Shown: positions 45,801-56,821 of the stretch, one piece after another
Layout: each line of letters begins with the position of its first letter
Position numbering within the stretch: position 1 is the first letter of the stretch
Source: Catenulispora sp. MAP5-51
GTDB lineage: Bacteria > Actinomycetota > Actinomycetes > Streptomycetales > Catenulisporaceae
DNA: 64,000 nt
Direction: 5' to 3'
Assembly: GCF_041261205.1 (NCBI RefSeq)
Contig: NZ_JBGCCH010000046.1
Span: 1 to 64,000 of the forward strand
Position numbers and translations under genes: made by a program
Notes under the pieces: generated by a model
The model's database searches: none
What the model saw: the letters and a program-made list of their open reading frames with translations, nothing else
Told to the model about the DNA's origin: nothing

Positions 45801-47564
45801 GGTGCTCGGGTCGACACAGCGGTTGGCGGTGTTGAACACGACCCTCGCCGCCGGTTCGTGGCTCAGGTTCGGCGGCGGGTTCGTGTTGATGGTGTCGGCC
45901 CGCTGCCAGCCGTAGTCGATCTCGTTGAGCACTCCGCCACGGTCATAGGCCACCGAAGCGCTGCCGGTGCCGTGACCGTACCAGCCGATCTCCTTGATAT
46001 AGGAGTACTCGGTGACATTGCCATGCGGATCGACCACATAGTCCAGGTTCCACCGCCACGCCTGCATGCAATTCAGGACCGCCGCAGCCGTCACGGTGGT
46101 CGGATCCTTGCACGCGGCGTTGTTCGGATCGTTGAACACCGGCTCGGTCCAGGCCGAATCCGACTCCGGACCCTTGCCGCTCACCCCGCCGGCATCCACC
46201 GGGAACTGATCGGCGCCGAAATAGGCAGTGGTCCCATCCGGGGTATGCACCCGGTAGAACTCTCCGTTGGAGGTCCCGTTGTTCACCGCGCCGGTCAGCC
46301 GGTCGATCTGCGTTCCGTCGTCATTAGCGAGCTTGAAATGGGTGAAACTGGTGTCCGAATCATCGTGGACCAGCTGCCCGCCATGCGCGCCGAACGACAA
46401 CGTCAACGCCGGAAGCTGCTTGCCGTTGGCATCAAGCGCGAAGCACGACTCCGAATTGTTGGCGAACGCAGTCGGCTTAGCCTTGGAACACGGCGTGTAC
46501 GACCGCTCGATGTATCCCGGTGCGTAGTCCCAGCCATCGCCGATCCACGACGGCTGGTTGTTCTCCGCGGTGGTCTTGCCATCCACCGAACCCGAGTCAT
46601 ACGCCAGCGCCACCGACGGTGCAGCCCCGCCGATCGACGGCGGAACAGTAATCGGGTAGCTGTACTGGAACGAGCCGCTGCTCCCACCGGCCTCCCAGGA
46701 GTTCGACGCGGACAGGCTGGTAGCGGTGTACGTGCCGGTAGGGCCGTTCGGCGCTGAGGTCGCAGCCAGCACCAGAGCCGGCGCCGTCTTCGAAGCCGCA
46801 TCGGCGGCGCTCTTCGACGCAGGCAACGAAACACCGGCGACAAGCTGCTGATGAGTCCAGTCGTGGGTGAACTTGACAGGAGTCTGGGTCTTGCAGGAGG
46901 CCAGTTGCGGAGTGGTCAACGCGCAAGCCGGCAGCGAGACCAATTGCAGGCGGTCACCGAAGTCCCCGCCGAAAGCCTGGGCGAAAGCCGAATAGTCAAC
47001 GGCCACAGTGGCCGAGCCCGACGTCGTCTGCCCGTCGGTGCGCGCCACCGACACGACCACGCCGTTGACACCGGCAGCGGAAGAATGCGCATGGTCGGCA
47101 ACAGTGACATGCACCGAAGCAGGGCTTGCCCCGCTGCGGACCCTGGCAGATTCCGGCGCCGACGAGGCCGCGGCACCGATCAGCACCGGGGTACCAGGCA
47201 CCCGCGACAACGATGCGGGCGACGTCGCGGCACCCGCGACAGCCGCTGTCTTCGCGGACGGCATCGAGATGTCGACCGCGGCGGCCGCGGGAAACACCGG
47301 TGGCGTGACAACTGCACCTTTGGGCATCGCCGGGGACTTCACCGGCTGGGCCGACCACGGCTTACCCGGCGTCGACACCCCCAGGTCCAAAGCGTGACCG
47401 TTGTATTTGCCCGGCTTGGGCGGACCGCCGGGCTTGGTCGGCAACCCGTTGGAGTTCGCGGTCAGCACACCCAGCGACAGCGTCGCAGCAGTCAACCCGG
47501 CCAGCATCCGCACCGCCGCACGACTGCGGCGCCGGTGATGCAGGCCAGCCCGATTCCCACTCAA
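39855..47564 (-). CDS. YD-repeat (RHS-like) polymorphic toxin with HINT and SCP1.201/DddA-like deaminase domain
   Basis: The TTG at 47564 follows GGGAG; a cationic signal peptide (RRRSRAAVRMLAGLTAATLS) starts the 2569-residue protein. The N-terminal third has the SALTD-type secreted beta domain (SVALAYDSGSVDGKTTAENN). YD repeats occupy the middle (TYDMLGRRTDTSDPDTGHSH and many variants), and the shell closes at YDPTTGRFISIDPVLQ. Residues about 2277-2420 are a HINT autoprotease (HSFAHDTQVLMADGT, NHPYYDLTTGQF, ending PVLVHN). The last 150 residues match SCP1.201-like cytidine deaminases: HPE (His2499, Glu2501) in QHPETQFATWM, and Cys2525/Cys2534 in VCPRGSGTMGCQQAVAAILP. It is probably secreted and used against competing bacteria. 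The immunity candidate lies downstream. Confidence 0.85.
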   Translation of the reverse strand: MSGNRAGLHHRRRSRAAVRMLAGLTAATLSLGVLTANSNGLPTKPGGPPKPGKYNGHALDLGVSTPGKPWSAQPVKSPAMPKGAVVTPPVFPAAAAVDISMPSAKTAAVAGAATSPASLSRVPGTPVLIGAAASSAPESARVRSGASPASVHVTVADHAHSSAAGVNGVVVSVARTDGQTTSGSATVAVDYSAFAQAFGGDFGDRLQLVSLPACALTTPQLASCKTQTPVKFTHDWTHQQLVAGVSLPASKSAADAASKTAPALVLAATSAPNGPTGTYTATSLSASNSWEAGGSSGSFQYSYPITVPPSIGGAAPSVALAYDSGSVDGKTTAENNQPSWIGDGWDYAPGYIERSYTPCSKAKPTAFANNSESCFALDANGKQLPALTLSFGAHGGQLVHDDSDTSFTHFKLANDDGTQIDRLTGAVNNGTSNGEFYRVHTPDGTTAYFGADQFPVDAGGVSGKGPESDSAWTEPVFNDPNNAACKDPTTVTAAAVLNCMQAWRWNLDYVVDPHGNVTEYSYIKEIGWYGHGTGSASVAYDRGGVLNEIDYGWQRADTINTNPPPNLSHEPAARVVFNTANRCVDPSTDDVYSNNAAGGASNGAGPSGCGAVGFGQSFSGGMLDTPADQACSGSATTCTNTFPTFWSTRRLASIDTEVALGGTYKKVDHYDLFDQFHNLDTTTATTGSLMWLAAIRHCAASALPSGASICPAAKEDGTANQATLPDVQFLPAANQYQRVPGVVVPPGDQNLPKYQRERLGTIYNELGAATTVGYDDPSVDSSTGQPNFAPLGCTAPPSTVDWHNHQLCYQEYWTPPGTSTPITDWFQKYVVTQVTVADETGTSNNVVTNYSYDTTQGAAWHSNDSDLVTDPASRTYDQYRGFAKVTTTVGQPGDANHPQTQTVTQFLRGMDQDPDKTAETSHSCGTGGVDCPGVSVSDDLSGVPTVDDNAFAGQVLETQTLNGAGGSAWSTTVTKPWKSDPQATHDRDLLPALRSRQLGTAQTITSVPLAAGGNRITQSLNFYNEAAGGRLVLTDNLAPVLQSGGPVPGDATPETCSHTSYAVSAQPSWITTAVLLWMNAANQKLVQTAPCNFTGSGALYVGSVAGLETTSPLSGAVVSATRTFFDNTTTFPSTVTIGDATRTEGSNSQASGVPGSWTMQSGATYDGYGRVLTATNALNATTATTYVPTAGSQTAMELPVLVKTESADPVTGQPNPAWTSTTTADPSRTAGFVDTTDVNGRLTHTIYDAFGRSTAVWGPDHPVTAYPNQPNARFEYVIYGHTPGSTSQPSTVETDTLRDNGTILPSVTYLDSLGRTRQVQTLPSSDDPGRVVTDTTYDTAGRTNIVAGPYYDGSKAPGAGMWTPTGAELHQSQTYYDGLGRTTDVLTLSNSTELWRTHTAYAGADRTDVTPPAGGVRTSTVTDARGLTRALYTYHSTDPTAVPWGSTDPTKVDTNNIDVTSYGYDAAGHQNQVTDAGGANWQSTYDMLGRRTDTSDPDTGHSHFTYDNAGNVQTSTDSRGISLYYSLDLRGRKTAEYQGTNTSGTKLASWSYDSVPAVAAPDSDGKGNLGLAASSSRYTTGATGPYTNAVTGYDAGGRPLGTTITIPGGDNNGALAGSYTTVNHYTDMTGLLHSSDLPTAGNPATGGLAANTITYGYNYNGLLISNGDNYADLLTDSAYSPYGLIQRRVLGDYPSQVVADTSYEAATQRVANTTVSQLAWNAPVDTTAYTYNPAGQITAEVDVQGTAQSISNGSVTATPATDAQCFTYNYAGALRTAWTDTGTVTGTVFGKVSGGSAVPADPTSLIPGALGGCANTAPAAGNIGGPAPYWEQYTVNSVGNRTAMTAYNNAGTVVTSHTYGYGVTVNGVTTQPHTLTSTTTPGTTGDQYTYDSTGNTTIRAVNGKPTQNLKWDAEGRLASDTDGSGANASYTYDADGNQLIRRDATTTTLYLGSSEIYLNNANHTITGNRYFTDPGGPTIVESGGTNPTVSYEAGNTQGTASTTIMASPPTDNTGQVRADQAVTARRDYTPFNTPRGTGNTTGQWNQPFPDDHTFLGKTTDTSTGLVDIGARKYDPTTGRFISIDPVLQVGKPQAMGGYAYAGNDPVNASDATGLDPGGQDCVTLSGQPTTCSASGAPNTSNSTCYPTLPGCPGYVAPASNNGGGQQPAVPTATSTSNLSTAPAPAILTPPPVIPGDDPNAQRSGGDPYWDLAPLAAGLGIVTCAALCEEALVAALANPAGAGTLLAVAACTAVGAPCPEVGGTDDGGGSPAAGACGHSFAHDTQVLMADGTDEPIQDVKVGDEVKNAKPGGGEETHRVDQTHVTYTDKDFTDLTVATPAGPKTITGTQNHPYYDLTTGQFTDAGQLKPGDRLQTTGSSYAVTVLSVRNYFSSMVTYDLTIDGVHTYYIVAGETPVLVHNDDESCPWVAAARAALGDRVDGGSTTGALYNQSGNLLHGAIESGGSSDLIDESNALLKDPRSGMPYLNPLAKAGYPSAQHPETQFATWMRNNRVKDAVAVINNDYVCPRGSGTMGCQQAVAAILPPGYTLTIQFDGGSLSIPGSSQIPLSP

Positions 47565-47912
47565 GATCCACTCCCACCCCGAGGCCCGCGCACGGCGACG
47601 CCCCCATCGAAGATCTCTTCGAACCAGGGGCGGACGCTAGCAGCTGCAAACGGTTTAGGCCAGAGCCTCAGCAGTCGAATATCGAAGGCTGGCATAGGTG
47701 TTATTTGACAAAACCTTGAATTTGCAGCTGACAGGATTCCTGACGCAGAAGCCAGCGCGCGGTATGAGCAACAGGTTTGGGCGAATCCCGTTTTGGATAG
47801 CGAACCAGAGTTCTCACACACCAAGATTCTTTGGCTACGCGACCCGACACTTACAGGGGTGGGCGGCTGCATCGCTACAGCGTGGGGACGTACTGACCCA
47901 GGAGGGGGCGAG
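47565..47912. other. Divergent promoter region between the two giant secreted genes
   Basis: 348 bp with no gene. A TTGACA hexamer is at 47705-47710, but no convincing -10 box was found at the right spacing. AT content is higher than in the flanks, as expected of a promoter region. Confidence 0.5.
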
Positions 47913-50900
47913 ATGACCTACACCAGACCCAAATCCAGACCCAGACCCAGACCCAGACCCAGACCCGACACCACACCACCGAGCCGAAGCATGCCGCCAC
48001 GCGCCCGGCGCCGGTCTTGGTGGATCGCCGGTATCACCGCGCTGGCGACTACCCTCGGCCCGGTGACCGCCGCGGTTCCGGCTTCGGCGCATACCGCCGG
48101 CCCGACACCGCACGCCGCTCCGCACCCCCCAGACAGCCACCCCACGACGCAGCCGACCAAGCCGCAACAGCCGAACGCAAAGCCCATCGAGCTCAACGCT
48201 CCCAAGCCGGAATCGGTGACCTCCACCACCGACAAGACAGCAGCGGTCACAAATTCGCCCGCCAGTCCCGCGCAGCAAGCCGCTGCCGCAGCTGTGGCAA
48301 AAGCCAAAGCCACTGGGAAAGCAGCTCCCATACCCGAGCTGACCACAGACAGCTCCACCACAGCAGCCAATCCCAACGGGACGCTCACACTCACCGAAAC
48401 CCTGGCCCCACAAAGGGTCAGGCAGAATGGCGCCTGGGTTGCGATAAACACAAACTTGTCTGTCGGCGAAGACTGCAGACTGCACACCGCCGCGACCACC
48501 GCAGATATCAGCATCTCCAACGGCGGCACCAGCACGTTGTTAACCATCGGCACAGGAACGTCCCAGGTCAACATCACCTGGCCGCTCGGTCCGCTACCGA
48601 CCCCGCAAGTCTCCGCCGACAAAGCGATCTTCCAAAACGTCACACCCGGCGTCGATCTTCAGGTCACCGCCGAAAACGAGACCGTGCGCGACGTCCTGGT
48701 CATCCATGACGCTAAAGCAGCAACCAGCCCCGCACTGAAAACCATCCACTTCGGCATCACCGCCCCGGGGTTGACCATCAAGACCGACCCCTCCGGCACC
48801 CTGTCCGTCACCGACGCGAAGAACAAGATGGTCTTCGTCGGCAGCACGCCACTCATGTGGGACTCCACGCCGGCGACCGCATCGGCCAAGGCAAAAACCG
48901 CCGTCTCCACACCGGCGGCCGTAACCGATCCGGCTGCCTCAGCACCAGACGGCGCCCACACCGCGCCGATGCACATCGCCCTCACCGGATCAGACATCGC
49001 CATCACACCGGACCCCAAAACACTATCCGACGCCCACACCGTCTACCCCATCTACTACGACCCGCCGATCAGCATGGGCCTGACCGACAAATACGCCGAG
49101 ATCAGGTCCGGGGAGCCAACCTCGTCCTTCTACAGCAACGGCTCCAACAGCAACGGGAACTGGGTACGCGCCGGATGGGACCCGGACATCGTCAACGGCA
49201 CAGCCATCGGCATCATCCAAGGCATGATGTCGTTCAACGTGTACGGACCCATCAGCGCCCTGGATTCCAGCACGAACGGCCAGACACTAGGCAACTACAT
49301 CGACGAATACGGCACCAACATCACCTCAGCCACCCTCACACTCACCGCACAGGGCGCACAGAATTGCCCGTCGGTACCACCATTCGACCTCTACCGAACC
49401 GGCCCCATCGATGTGCACGCCGTGACATGGGCCACCGACGGTAAGGGATCCGGTGGTGCATTCGGATCACAGGCATTCTTCCTGGGCACCCGCACCCCAA
49501 GCGGCTGCGGATTCGGCGGCTATGTACAAATCGACGACACCCAACAAGTCAAGGACGCACTGCAGAACGGCTTCAACGGCGGCGAGGGAACAGCAACCAT
49601 CGGCATCCGGGTGGCAGACCCCTACGAATCCGCCTCCTACCCCTACTACTGGTCCTGGTTCCACAGCGAAACCGTGAACGGTGGCGTGGGAACCGCCTCC
49701 CTGAGCGTCACCTACACCGCCGCGCCCTACATCAATGGGGTGTCGACCAACCCGCAACCCACGAAAACCGACTGCGGCACAAGAGCGCAGCCTGCCAACC
49801 CCGCAAACGCCGGCTACATCCGCAAGAACATCGGCAACCAGGTCACCCTCAACGGCTCCGTCTTCGACCTCTCCAACAGCGAACCCCTGCAGAGCAACTA
49901 CGAATTCCAAGACGTCACACCAGGCCAGCCGGGGAATGTCTACTACCTCCCATCCGGCGGCTACTACGGCGACGCCAACAACCCCACCACAGGCTCAACA
50001 TCAGTCGGTGGCGGAACAGCACCGCTGTACTCCCCCACTCTCTACCAATACGGCGGCCCAGCCAGCCAACCGAACCTGCAAGACGGCCACACCTACCTGT
50101 ACGCGCCCTACGCCCAAGACGCCAACGACACCGGCTACCTGAACACCGCCGTGGCCTCCTCCACCCAACAGTGCTACTTCACCGTGGCATTCACCAGCCC
50201 CGACCCGCCCGCCATCACCGCCCCGGACTTCCCCCGACTGGGCAACAACTCGGCACCAGGCATGTTCGCCGGCATGTCCGACGCAGGCTTCCAAATCACC
50301 GGGACCACCGGCGGCGTCAACATCGACCACTTCGACTACGTCATCAACCAGGACTCCGCCAAAGTCGGCGACGCCAACGGCGGCAGCCACGTCCAAGTCG
50401 CCAGCTACGACACCAACAACCCCAACGGAAACACCGCCCACGCCACCATCCCTGTCCCAGCCGGGGTCACCACACTGGGCAACAACACCATCTACGTCCG
50501 CGCAGTCGACGTCGCAGGCAACGAATCCCCCGTCGCCCAATACGACTTCTACCTGCCCGGCAACCCCAACAAAGTCGCCACACCCGGCGACGTCACCGGT
50601 GACGGCGTCCCGGACGTCTTGGCCGTGGTACCCGACCCGAACAGCACCACCGGCGCCAAACACCTCGTCGTGTTCCCAGGCAACGAGGACCCGAACATCC
50701 TGGGCAACGTTAACAACTCCCTCGAAGCCGCCCCTTCGGCAGCGGCACCCGATGGCACCTCATGGACCAACACCCTGATCACCCACCGCGGAGCACTACG
50801 CGGCATCACCGTGGACGACCTGTTCGCCCTCAACACCCTCACTCACACGATGTCCTACTACCTCAACAAGTCATCTTTCGGGCAGACCGCCAACGCTGAG

Positions 50901-53900
50901 ATGTTCGCCCAGACCCAGCGGGTCAATGTCACACGCCCGACCTGCGTCCGCAGCGCTGCCTCCGGGAACTGTGCGGGCTACGCCTCCGACTGGAGCCACG
51001 TGGTCCAGATCCTGGCCCTGGGCAACGCCGCCGGAGGCAAGGCGGGAACCTTCGCCGGCCGCACCAATCTCATCACCATCGAATCCGACGGCAACCACGG
51101 CGCCAACGTCTGGATGTTCTCCCCGGCGGGAGGCGACCAGCTGACCAATCCCGTCCTGGTGGCCGCGGACACCGACGCCAAGTTCTTCAACTGGCTGAAT
51201 GCCGACCTGATAGCACCGGGCCCGACCACCGCCTCCGGGCTGCCGGACCTGTGGGCGCGGGACGGCAATTCCGGCACCCTTTACCAGTTCACGAACAAGA
51301 GAAACGGCGACGGCAGCGAGGACCCGACGAGCCTGGGCAACCAGGCCGACGCCACAATCGTCGGCACGAAGGGCCAGCTGACGCCGAGTCTGTATCCGAC
51401 GCTAGTGTCCCCCGGCAGCCCGACGCCCCCGGATTCGAAGGGCGGCTTTTCTGAAGCCGGCCAGCCGGCGCTCGGGTACCTCACGTCCGACGGTCAGCTG
51501 GCGCTCGTTCCCGGCGTCTCCGGCAGCGCGCTGAACACCGGATCCGACTGGAACGAATCGCACACCGGCTGGGCCGCGAACAACAACATCGCATCGCTGA
51601 ACGGCGCGTCCACCGGGACTTCGCCGGCGTCCAGCGGCCTTCCGACGGTGAGCAGCAGCGGTCCCATCATGCTCGGCATCGATCAGGGTTCCAACAACAT
51701 GTGCCTCGACCTCGCGCGGGCAAACACCGCGCCGGGCACCCCGATCCGGTCGTACGTCTGCAACGGGAGCGCCGCCCAGGCGTGGAATGTGGAAACCGAC
51801 GGGACCATCCGCTGGGCCGGCGACCCGACGCAGTGCGCCGAGGTCCAATCTGTCTATACCGACAGCAACGGCACCATGGCCGGCTCCCCACTACAGATCA
51901 ACAGCTGCGCACCGATGACGAACGGGGATATCGCGCCCAACCAGCGCTGGTTCATGAGATCCTCCCCAGGTGCCGCCGCCAACGCCCAGATCGGCTGGGC
52001 GAACATCTACAATCCGGCGTCTGGAAAATGTCTTGACAACCCTTTCCAAGGCACCGGCATACAGCAGATGTGGATCGCCAACTGCTCCGACGGCGGAACA
52101 ACGGCAACAGCCAACGTCGCCCAGGAATGGCAACCGCCGGCAAGCCTGAACCAAAAGAAGTATGTCGAGGGCAGCGTGCTCGCCCAATTCACCTCCGAAC
52201 AGGCGACCGCAACCGCCTCTGTCGTCAGCAATTCCGCTTACGCCTCGGGCAGCGCCTACACTCTGGCCGCCACGAAGACCGGTGATCATTACGGCGTGGA
52301 CTGGTACATGCCCTACGCCGGGGACTACACGATCAGTCCCACGATGACCGTCGGCCCGGGCAACGGCCAAGTCCAGCTCACCGTAGCGCAGGGCGCCGGG
52401 ACCAGCGCCACCAACCCGGTCACACTGCCAGTCACCACGGACACCTACGCCTCGACGGTCGGCGAAGCCGACACCAATTTCGGCACCATCCACATCCCGG
52501 CCCCCGGCACATATGCCTTCACGTTCTCCGTCGCTGGCAAGAACCCATCCTCATCCGGCTACACCATCGGCCTGGACACACTGCTCGCCGCACCCGATCA
52601 CGGCACCGGACCGAACACAAAGGTCGCTACACCGTCTGCCGGCGAAGTCAACGTCCCGGTCTCTGTTGACGCTTCAGGCTCTCTCCCGGGAAGCGCCGCC
52701 CTCACCGGCTACAGCTTCGACTTCGGCGACGGCTCGGCCCAGGTCACCGGAACGGCCGCTGCTGTCACCCACACCTACACCGCAACCGGCGCCTACACGG
52801 TGACCACCACGGTCACCGACTCCAACAACGTCAACGCCACCACCACCAACAAGGTCTACATCCTCAATAGCCCGACCATCGCCAACGGCGACTTCGAGAC
52901 CGGGGACCTGTCCGGCTGGAGCGCGTCCTACAACTCCGCAATCACCACCACCAACCCGCACAGCGGCACCTACGCTGGCCAGATCAACGCGCCGACCGGT
53001 GGCACCGGATCCATCGAGCAGGTCGTCAATGGTCTGAAACCCAACACCTCCTACACCCTGAGCGGCTGGATCCGCACCGACGGAGGCGTAACCAACATAG
53101 GCACCAAGAACTACGACGCAGACCCCAACGACGACACCGGCAACACCACAACCGCCACCGCCTGGACCCTGCTCACCAGCCAATTCACCACCGGACCCAC
53201 CAACACCAGCGTCGACATCTACTGCTACCGATCCACAGCAGGCACCTCCGCGTGTGACGACTTCACCCTGATGGCCACGCCGGCGGCAGGGGCCGTGGCC
53301 AACCCCGACTTCGAGACCGGGAACCTGGCCGGCTGGAGCGCCGCATACAACTCCGGCATCACCACCACCAACCCCCACGGCGGCACCTACGCCGGACAGA
53401 TCAACGCACCCACCGGCGGCAACGGATCCATCGAGCAGGTCGTCACAGGGCTGATCCCCAACACCTCCTACACACTCACCGGCTGGATCCGCACCGACGG
53501 AGGCTCCACCATCCTCGGCACCAAGGACTACGACGCCGACACCGGCGACGACACCGGCGCCACCACCACCAACACCGGCTGGACCCAACTCACCAGCCAG
53601 TTCACCACCGGACCCACCAACACCAGCGTCGACATCTACTGCTACCGATCCACAGCAGGCACCTCAGCCTGCGACGACTTCAGCCTCGCCCAAACCCCGG
53701 CAACCGTGGCCAACGGCAACTTCGAGTCCGGTGACGTGTCCGGCTGGAGCGCGTCCTACAACTCCGGAATCACCACCACCAACCCGCACGGCGGCACCTA
53801 CGCCGGGCAGATCAACGCACCCACCGGCGGCAACGGATCCATCGAACAAATCGTGGGCGGCCTGACACCAAACACCACCTACACCCTCACCGGCTGGATC

Positions 53901-54110
53901 CGCACCGACGGCGGCGTGACCAACATCGGCACCAAGAACTACGACGCCGACCCCAACGACGACACCGGCAACACCACCACCGCCACCACCTGGACCCAAC
54001 TCAGCAGCCAATTCACCACCGGCCCCACCAACACCACCGTCGACATCTACTGCTACCGATCCACAGCAGGCACCTCCGCCTGCGACGACTTCACCCTGAC
54101 CAAGAACTGA
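47913..54110 (+). CDS. Giant secreted multidomain protein (FG-GAP-like, ricin lectin, PKD, three C-terminal repeats)
   Basis: ATG 47913 follows GGAGGGGG. The 2065-residue protein opens with an Arg-Pro repeat and signal sequence (WWIAGITALATTLGPVTAAV). The N-terminal domain is similar in style to actinobacterial YD-repeat proteins (RVRQNGAWVAINTNLSV, FQNVTPGVDLQVT). At about residue 889 GDVTGDGVPDVLAVVPD begins an FG-GAP/VCBS-like propeller. A ricin-type trefoil spans about 1250-1410 (NNMCLDLARANTAPG, QRWFM). A PKD domain (YSFDFGDGSAQ) follows, then three about 137-residue repeats. No YD core, HINT or toxin tip is present. It is probably a surface or matrix glycan-binding protein. It is divergent from the toxin gene, so the two may share regulation. 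Confidence 0.8.
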   Translation: MTYTRPKSRPRPRPRPRPDTTPPSRSMPPRARRRSWWIAGITALATTLGPVTAAVPASAHTAGPTPHAAPHPPDSHPTTQPTKPQQPNAKPIELNAPKPESVTSTTDKTAAVTNSPASPAQQAAAAAVAKAKATGKAAPIPELTTDSSTTAANPNGTLTLTETLAPQRVRQNGAWVAINTNLSVGEDCRLHTAATTADISISNGGTSTLLTIGTGTSQVNITWPLGPLPTPQVSADKAIFQNVTPGVDLQVTAENETVRDVLVIHDAKAATSPALKTIHFGITAPGLTIKTDPSGTLSVTDAKNKMVFVGSTPLMWDSTPATASAKAKTAVSTPAAVTDPAASAPDGAHTAPMHIALTGSDIAITPDPKTLSDAHTVYPIYYDPPISMGLTDKYAEIRSGEPTSSFYSNGSNSNGNWVRAGWDPDIVNGTAIGIIQGMMSFNVYGPISALDSSTNGQTLGNYIDEYGTNITSATLTLTAQGAQNCPSVPPFDLYRTGPIDVHAVTWATDGKGSGGAFGSQAFFLGTRTPSGCGFGGYVQIDDTQQVKDALQNGFNGGEGTATIGIRVADPYESASYPYYWSWFHSETVNGGVGTASLSVTYTAAPYINGVSTNPQPTKTDCGTRAQPANPANAGYIRKNIGNQVTLNGSVFDLSNSEPLQSNYEFQDVTPGQPGNVYYLPSGGYYGDANNPTTGSTSVGGGTAPLYSPTLYQYGGPASQPNLQDGHTYLYAPYAQDANDTGYLNTAVASSTQQCYFTVAFTSPDPPAITAPDFPRLGNNSAPGMFAGMSDAGFQITGTTGGVNIDHFDYVINQDSAKVGDANGGSHVQVASYDTNNPNGNTAHATIPVPAGVTTLGNNTIYVRAVDVAGNESPVAQYDFYLPGNPNKVATPGDVTGDGVPDVLAVVPDPNSTTGAKHLVVFPGNEDPNILGNVNNSLEAAPSAAAPDGTSWTNTLITHRGALRGITVDDLFALNTLTHTMSYYLNKSSFGQTANAEMFAQTQRVNVTRPTCVRSAASGNCAGYASDWSHVVQILALGNAAGGKAGTFAGRTNLITIESDGNHGANVWMFSPAGGDQLTNPVLVAADTDAKFFNWLNADLIAPGPTTASGLPDLWARDGNSGTLYQFTNKRNGDGSEDPTSLGNQADATIVGTKGQLTPSLYPTLVSPGSPTPPDSKGGFSEAGQPALGYLTSDGQLALVPGVSGSALNTGSDWNESHTGWAANNNIASLNGASTGTSPASSGLPTVSSSGPIMLGIDQGSNNMCLDLARANTAPGTPIRSYVCNGSAAQAWNVETDGTIRWAGDPTQCAEVQSVYTDSNGTMAGSPLQINSCAPMTNGDIAPNQRWFMRSSPGAAANAQIGWANIYNPASGKCLDNPFQGTGIQQMWIANCSDGGTTATANVAQEWQPPASLNQKKYVEGSVLAQFTSEQATATASVVSNSAYASGSAYTLAATKTGDHYGVDWYMPYAGDYTISPTMTVGPGNGQVQLTVAQGAGTSATNPVTLPVTTDTYASTVGEADTNFGTIHIPAPGTYAFTFSVAGKNPSSSGYTIGLDTLLAAPDHGTGPNTKVATPSAGEVNVPVSVDASGSLPGSAALTGYSFDFGDGSAQVTGTAAAVTHTYTATGAYTVTTTVTDSNNVNATTTNKVYILNSPTIANGDFETGDLSGWSASYNSAITTTNPHSGTYAGQINAPTGGTGSIEQVVNGLKPNTSYTLSGWIRTDGGVTNIGTKNYDADPNDDTGNTTTATAWTLLTSQFTTGPTNTSVDIYCYRSTAGTSACDDFTLMATPAAGAVANPDFETGNLAGWSAAYNSGITTTNPHGGTYAGQINAPTGGNGSIEQVVTGLIPNTSYTLTGWIRTDGGSTILGTKDYDADTGDDTGATTTNTGWTQLTSQFTTGPTNTSVDIYCYRSTAGTSACDDFSLAQTPATVANGNFESGDVSGWSASYNSGITTTNPHGGTYAGQINAPTGGNGSIEQIVGGLTPNTTYTLTGWIRTDGGVTNIGTKNYDADPNDDTGNTTTATTWTQLSSQFTTGPTNTTVDIYCYRSTAGTSACDDFTLTKN
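47935..47964 (+). repeat. Five tandem CCAGAC hexamers
   Basis: The perfect hexanucleotide repeat encodes an (RP)n stretch just before the signal sequence. Copy-number change would alter length without shifting the frame. Confidence 0.8.
52879..54107 (+). repeat. Three tandem about 410-bp coding repeats
   Basis: The units start at 52879, 53294 and 53705. Each encodes NGDFETGDLSGWSASYNS-type carbohydrate-binding-like domains with ANPHGGTYAGQINAPTGG-like and DIYCYRSTAGTSACDDF segments. DNA identity between units is very high, so they are recombination-prone. Confidence 0.85.
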
Positions 54111-54140
54111 CCGGGAGCCGCAATAGCGGCCGAACCAACC

Positions 54141-54171
54141 GAAGGGCGCTGCCGTATCGGCAGCGCCCTTC
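54141..54171 (+). terminator. Strong hairpin terminator after the giant lectin gene
   Basis: GAAGGGCGCTGCCG and CGGCAGCGCCCTTC form a perfect 14-bp stem with a TAT loop, 30 bp after the stop. No T-run follows. Confidence 0.75.
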
Positions 54172-54515
54172 GCGCATTCACTCCCGGCTGATCGTTCGCA
54201 AAGACCCAGGGCTGCCGGTGAAAGCAGACCGAAGCCCGTTACCGAGTTCAAGCCCGGTCGCTCTCCGATCGATGCTCAGGGCCCAACGCCGAAGCTTGAC
54301 CAGATATGCATTGGCCCGACACCGACCGTGGCCACGCTGGTTGATCCGCGATCAGACGGGTTTTCGCCTCCAGCAACCACCGTCCGTCTGGCCAGGGATT
54401 CTGTCGTGCTCGCTACGGTCTGCGGTGGCCCCGAACTGTTGGAAACTGGATATAGCGGCCGGCTGCCGCGTCGTGCCACTGGTTGACCGGCCGTTCGTCG
54501 AAGGAGGCGGTCGGG
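54172..54515. other. Intergenic stretch upstream of the integrase
   Basis: No gene, tRNA or attachment-site repeat was recognised here. It could hold an att site for the integrase, but none can be demonstrated from one end. Confidence 0.3.
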
Positions 54516-56654
<2,139 letters not shown>

Positions 56655-56821
56655 TCACAGCCTATGGCCGAGTATTGGCGCAGGACAGGCAGCGCGCTCG
56701 CCATCCGCCCCTCAAGGTCCACGTAGGTTATGTGCGCGAACTGATGGTCGAACTCGGCGCAGACCGGCTTTCAAGATGGGCTCCGATCCGGCCGGCTCTG
56801 ACCCGTTTCCAGACGACGGCG

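Noticed and set aside
47705..47733. TTGACA as a promoter for the giant lectin gene
   Set aside because: No acceptable -10 hexamer is found at 16-18 bp spacing.
52879..54107. Considered as a CRISPR-like or satellite repeat
   Set aside because: Units are about 410 bp, coding and in frame, without spacers; they are protein domain duplications.
54172..54515. Search for a tRNA or att site beside the integrase
   Set aside because: No cloverleaf or direct repeat could be recognised; the integrase may be an orphan.
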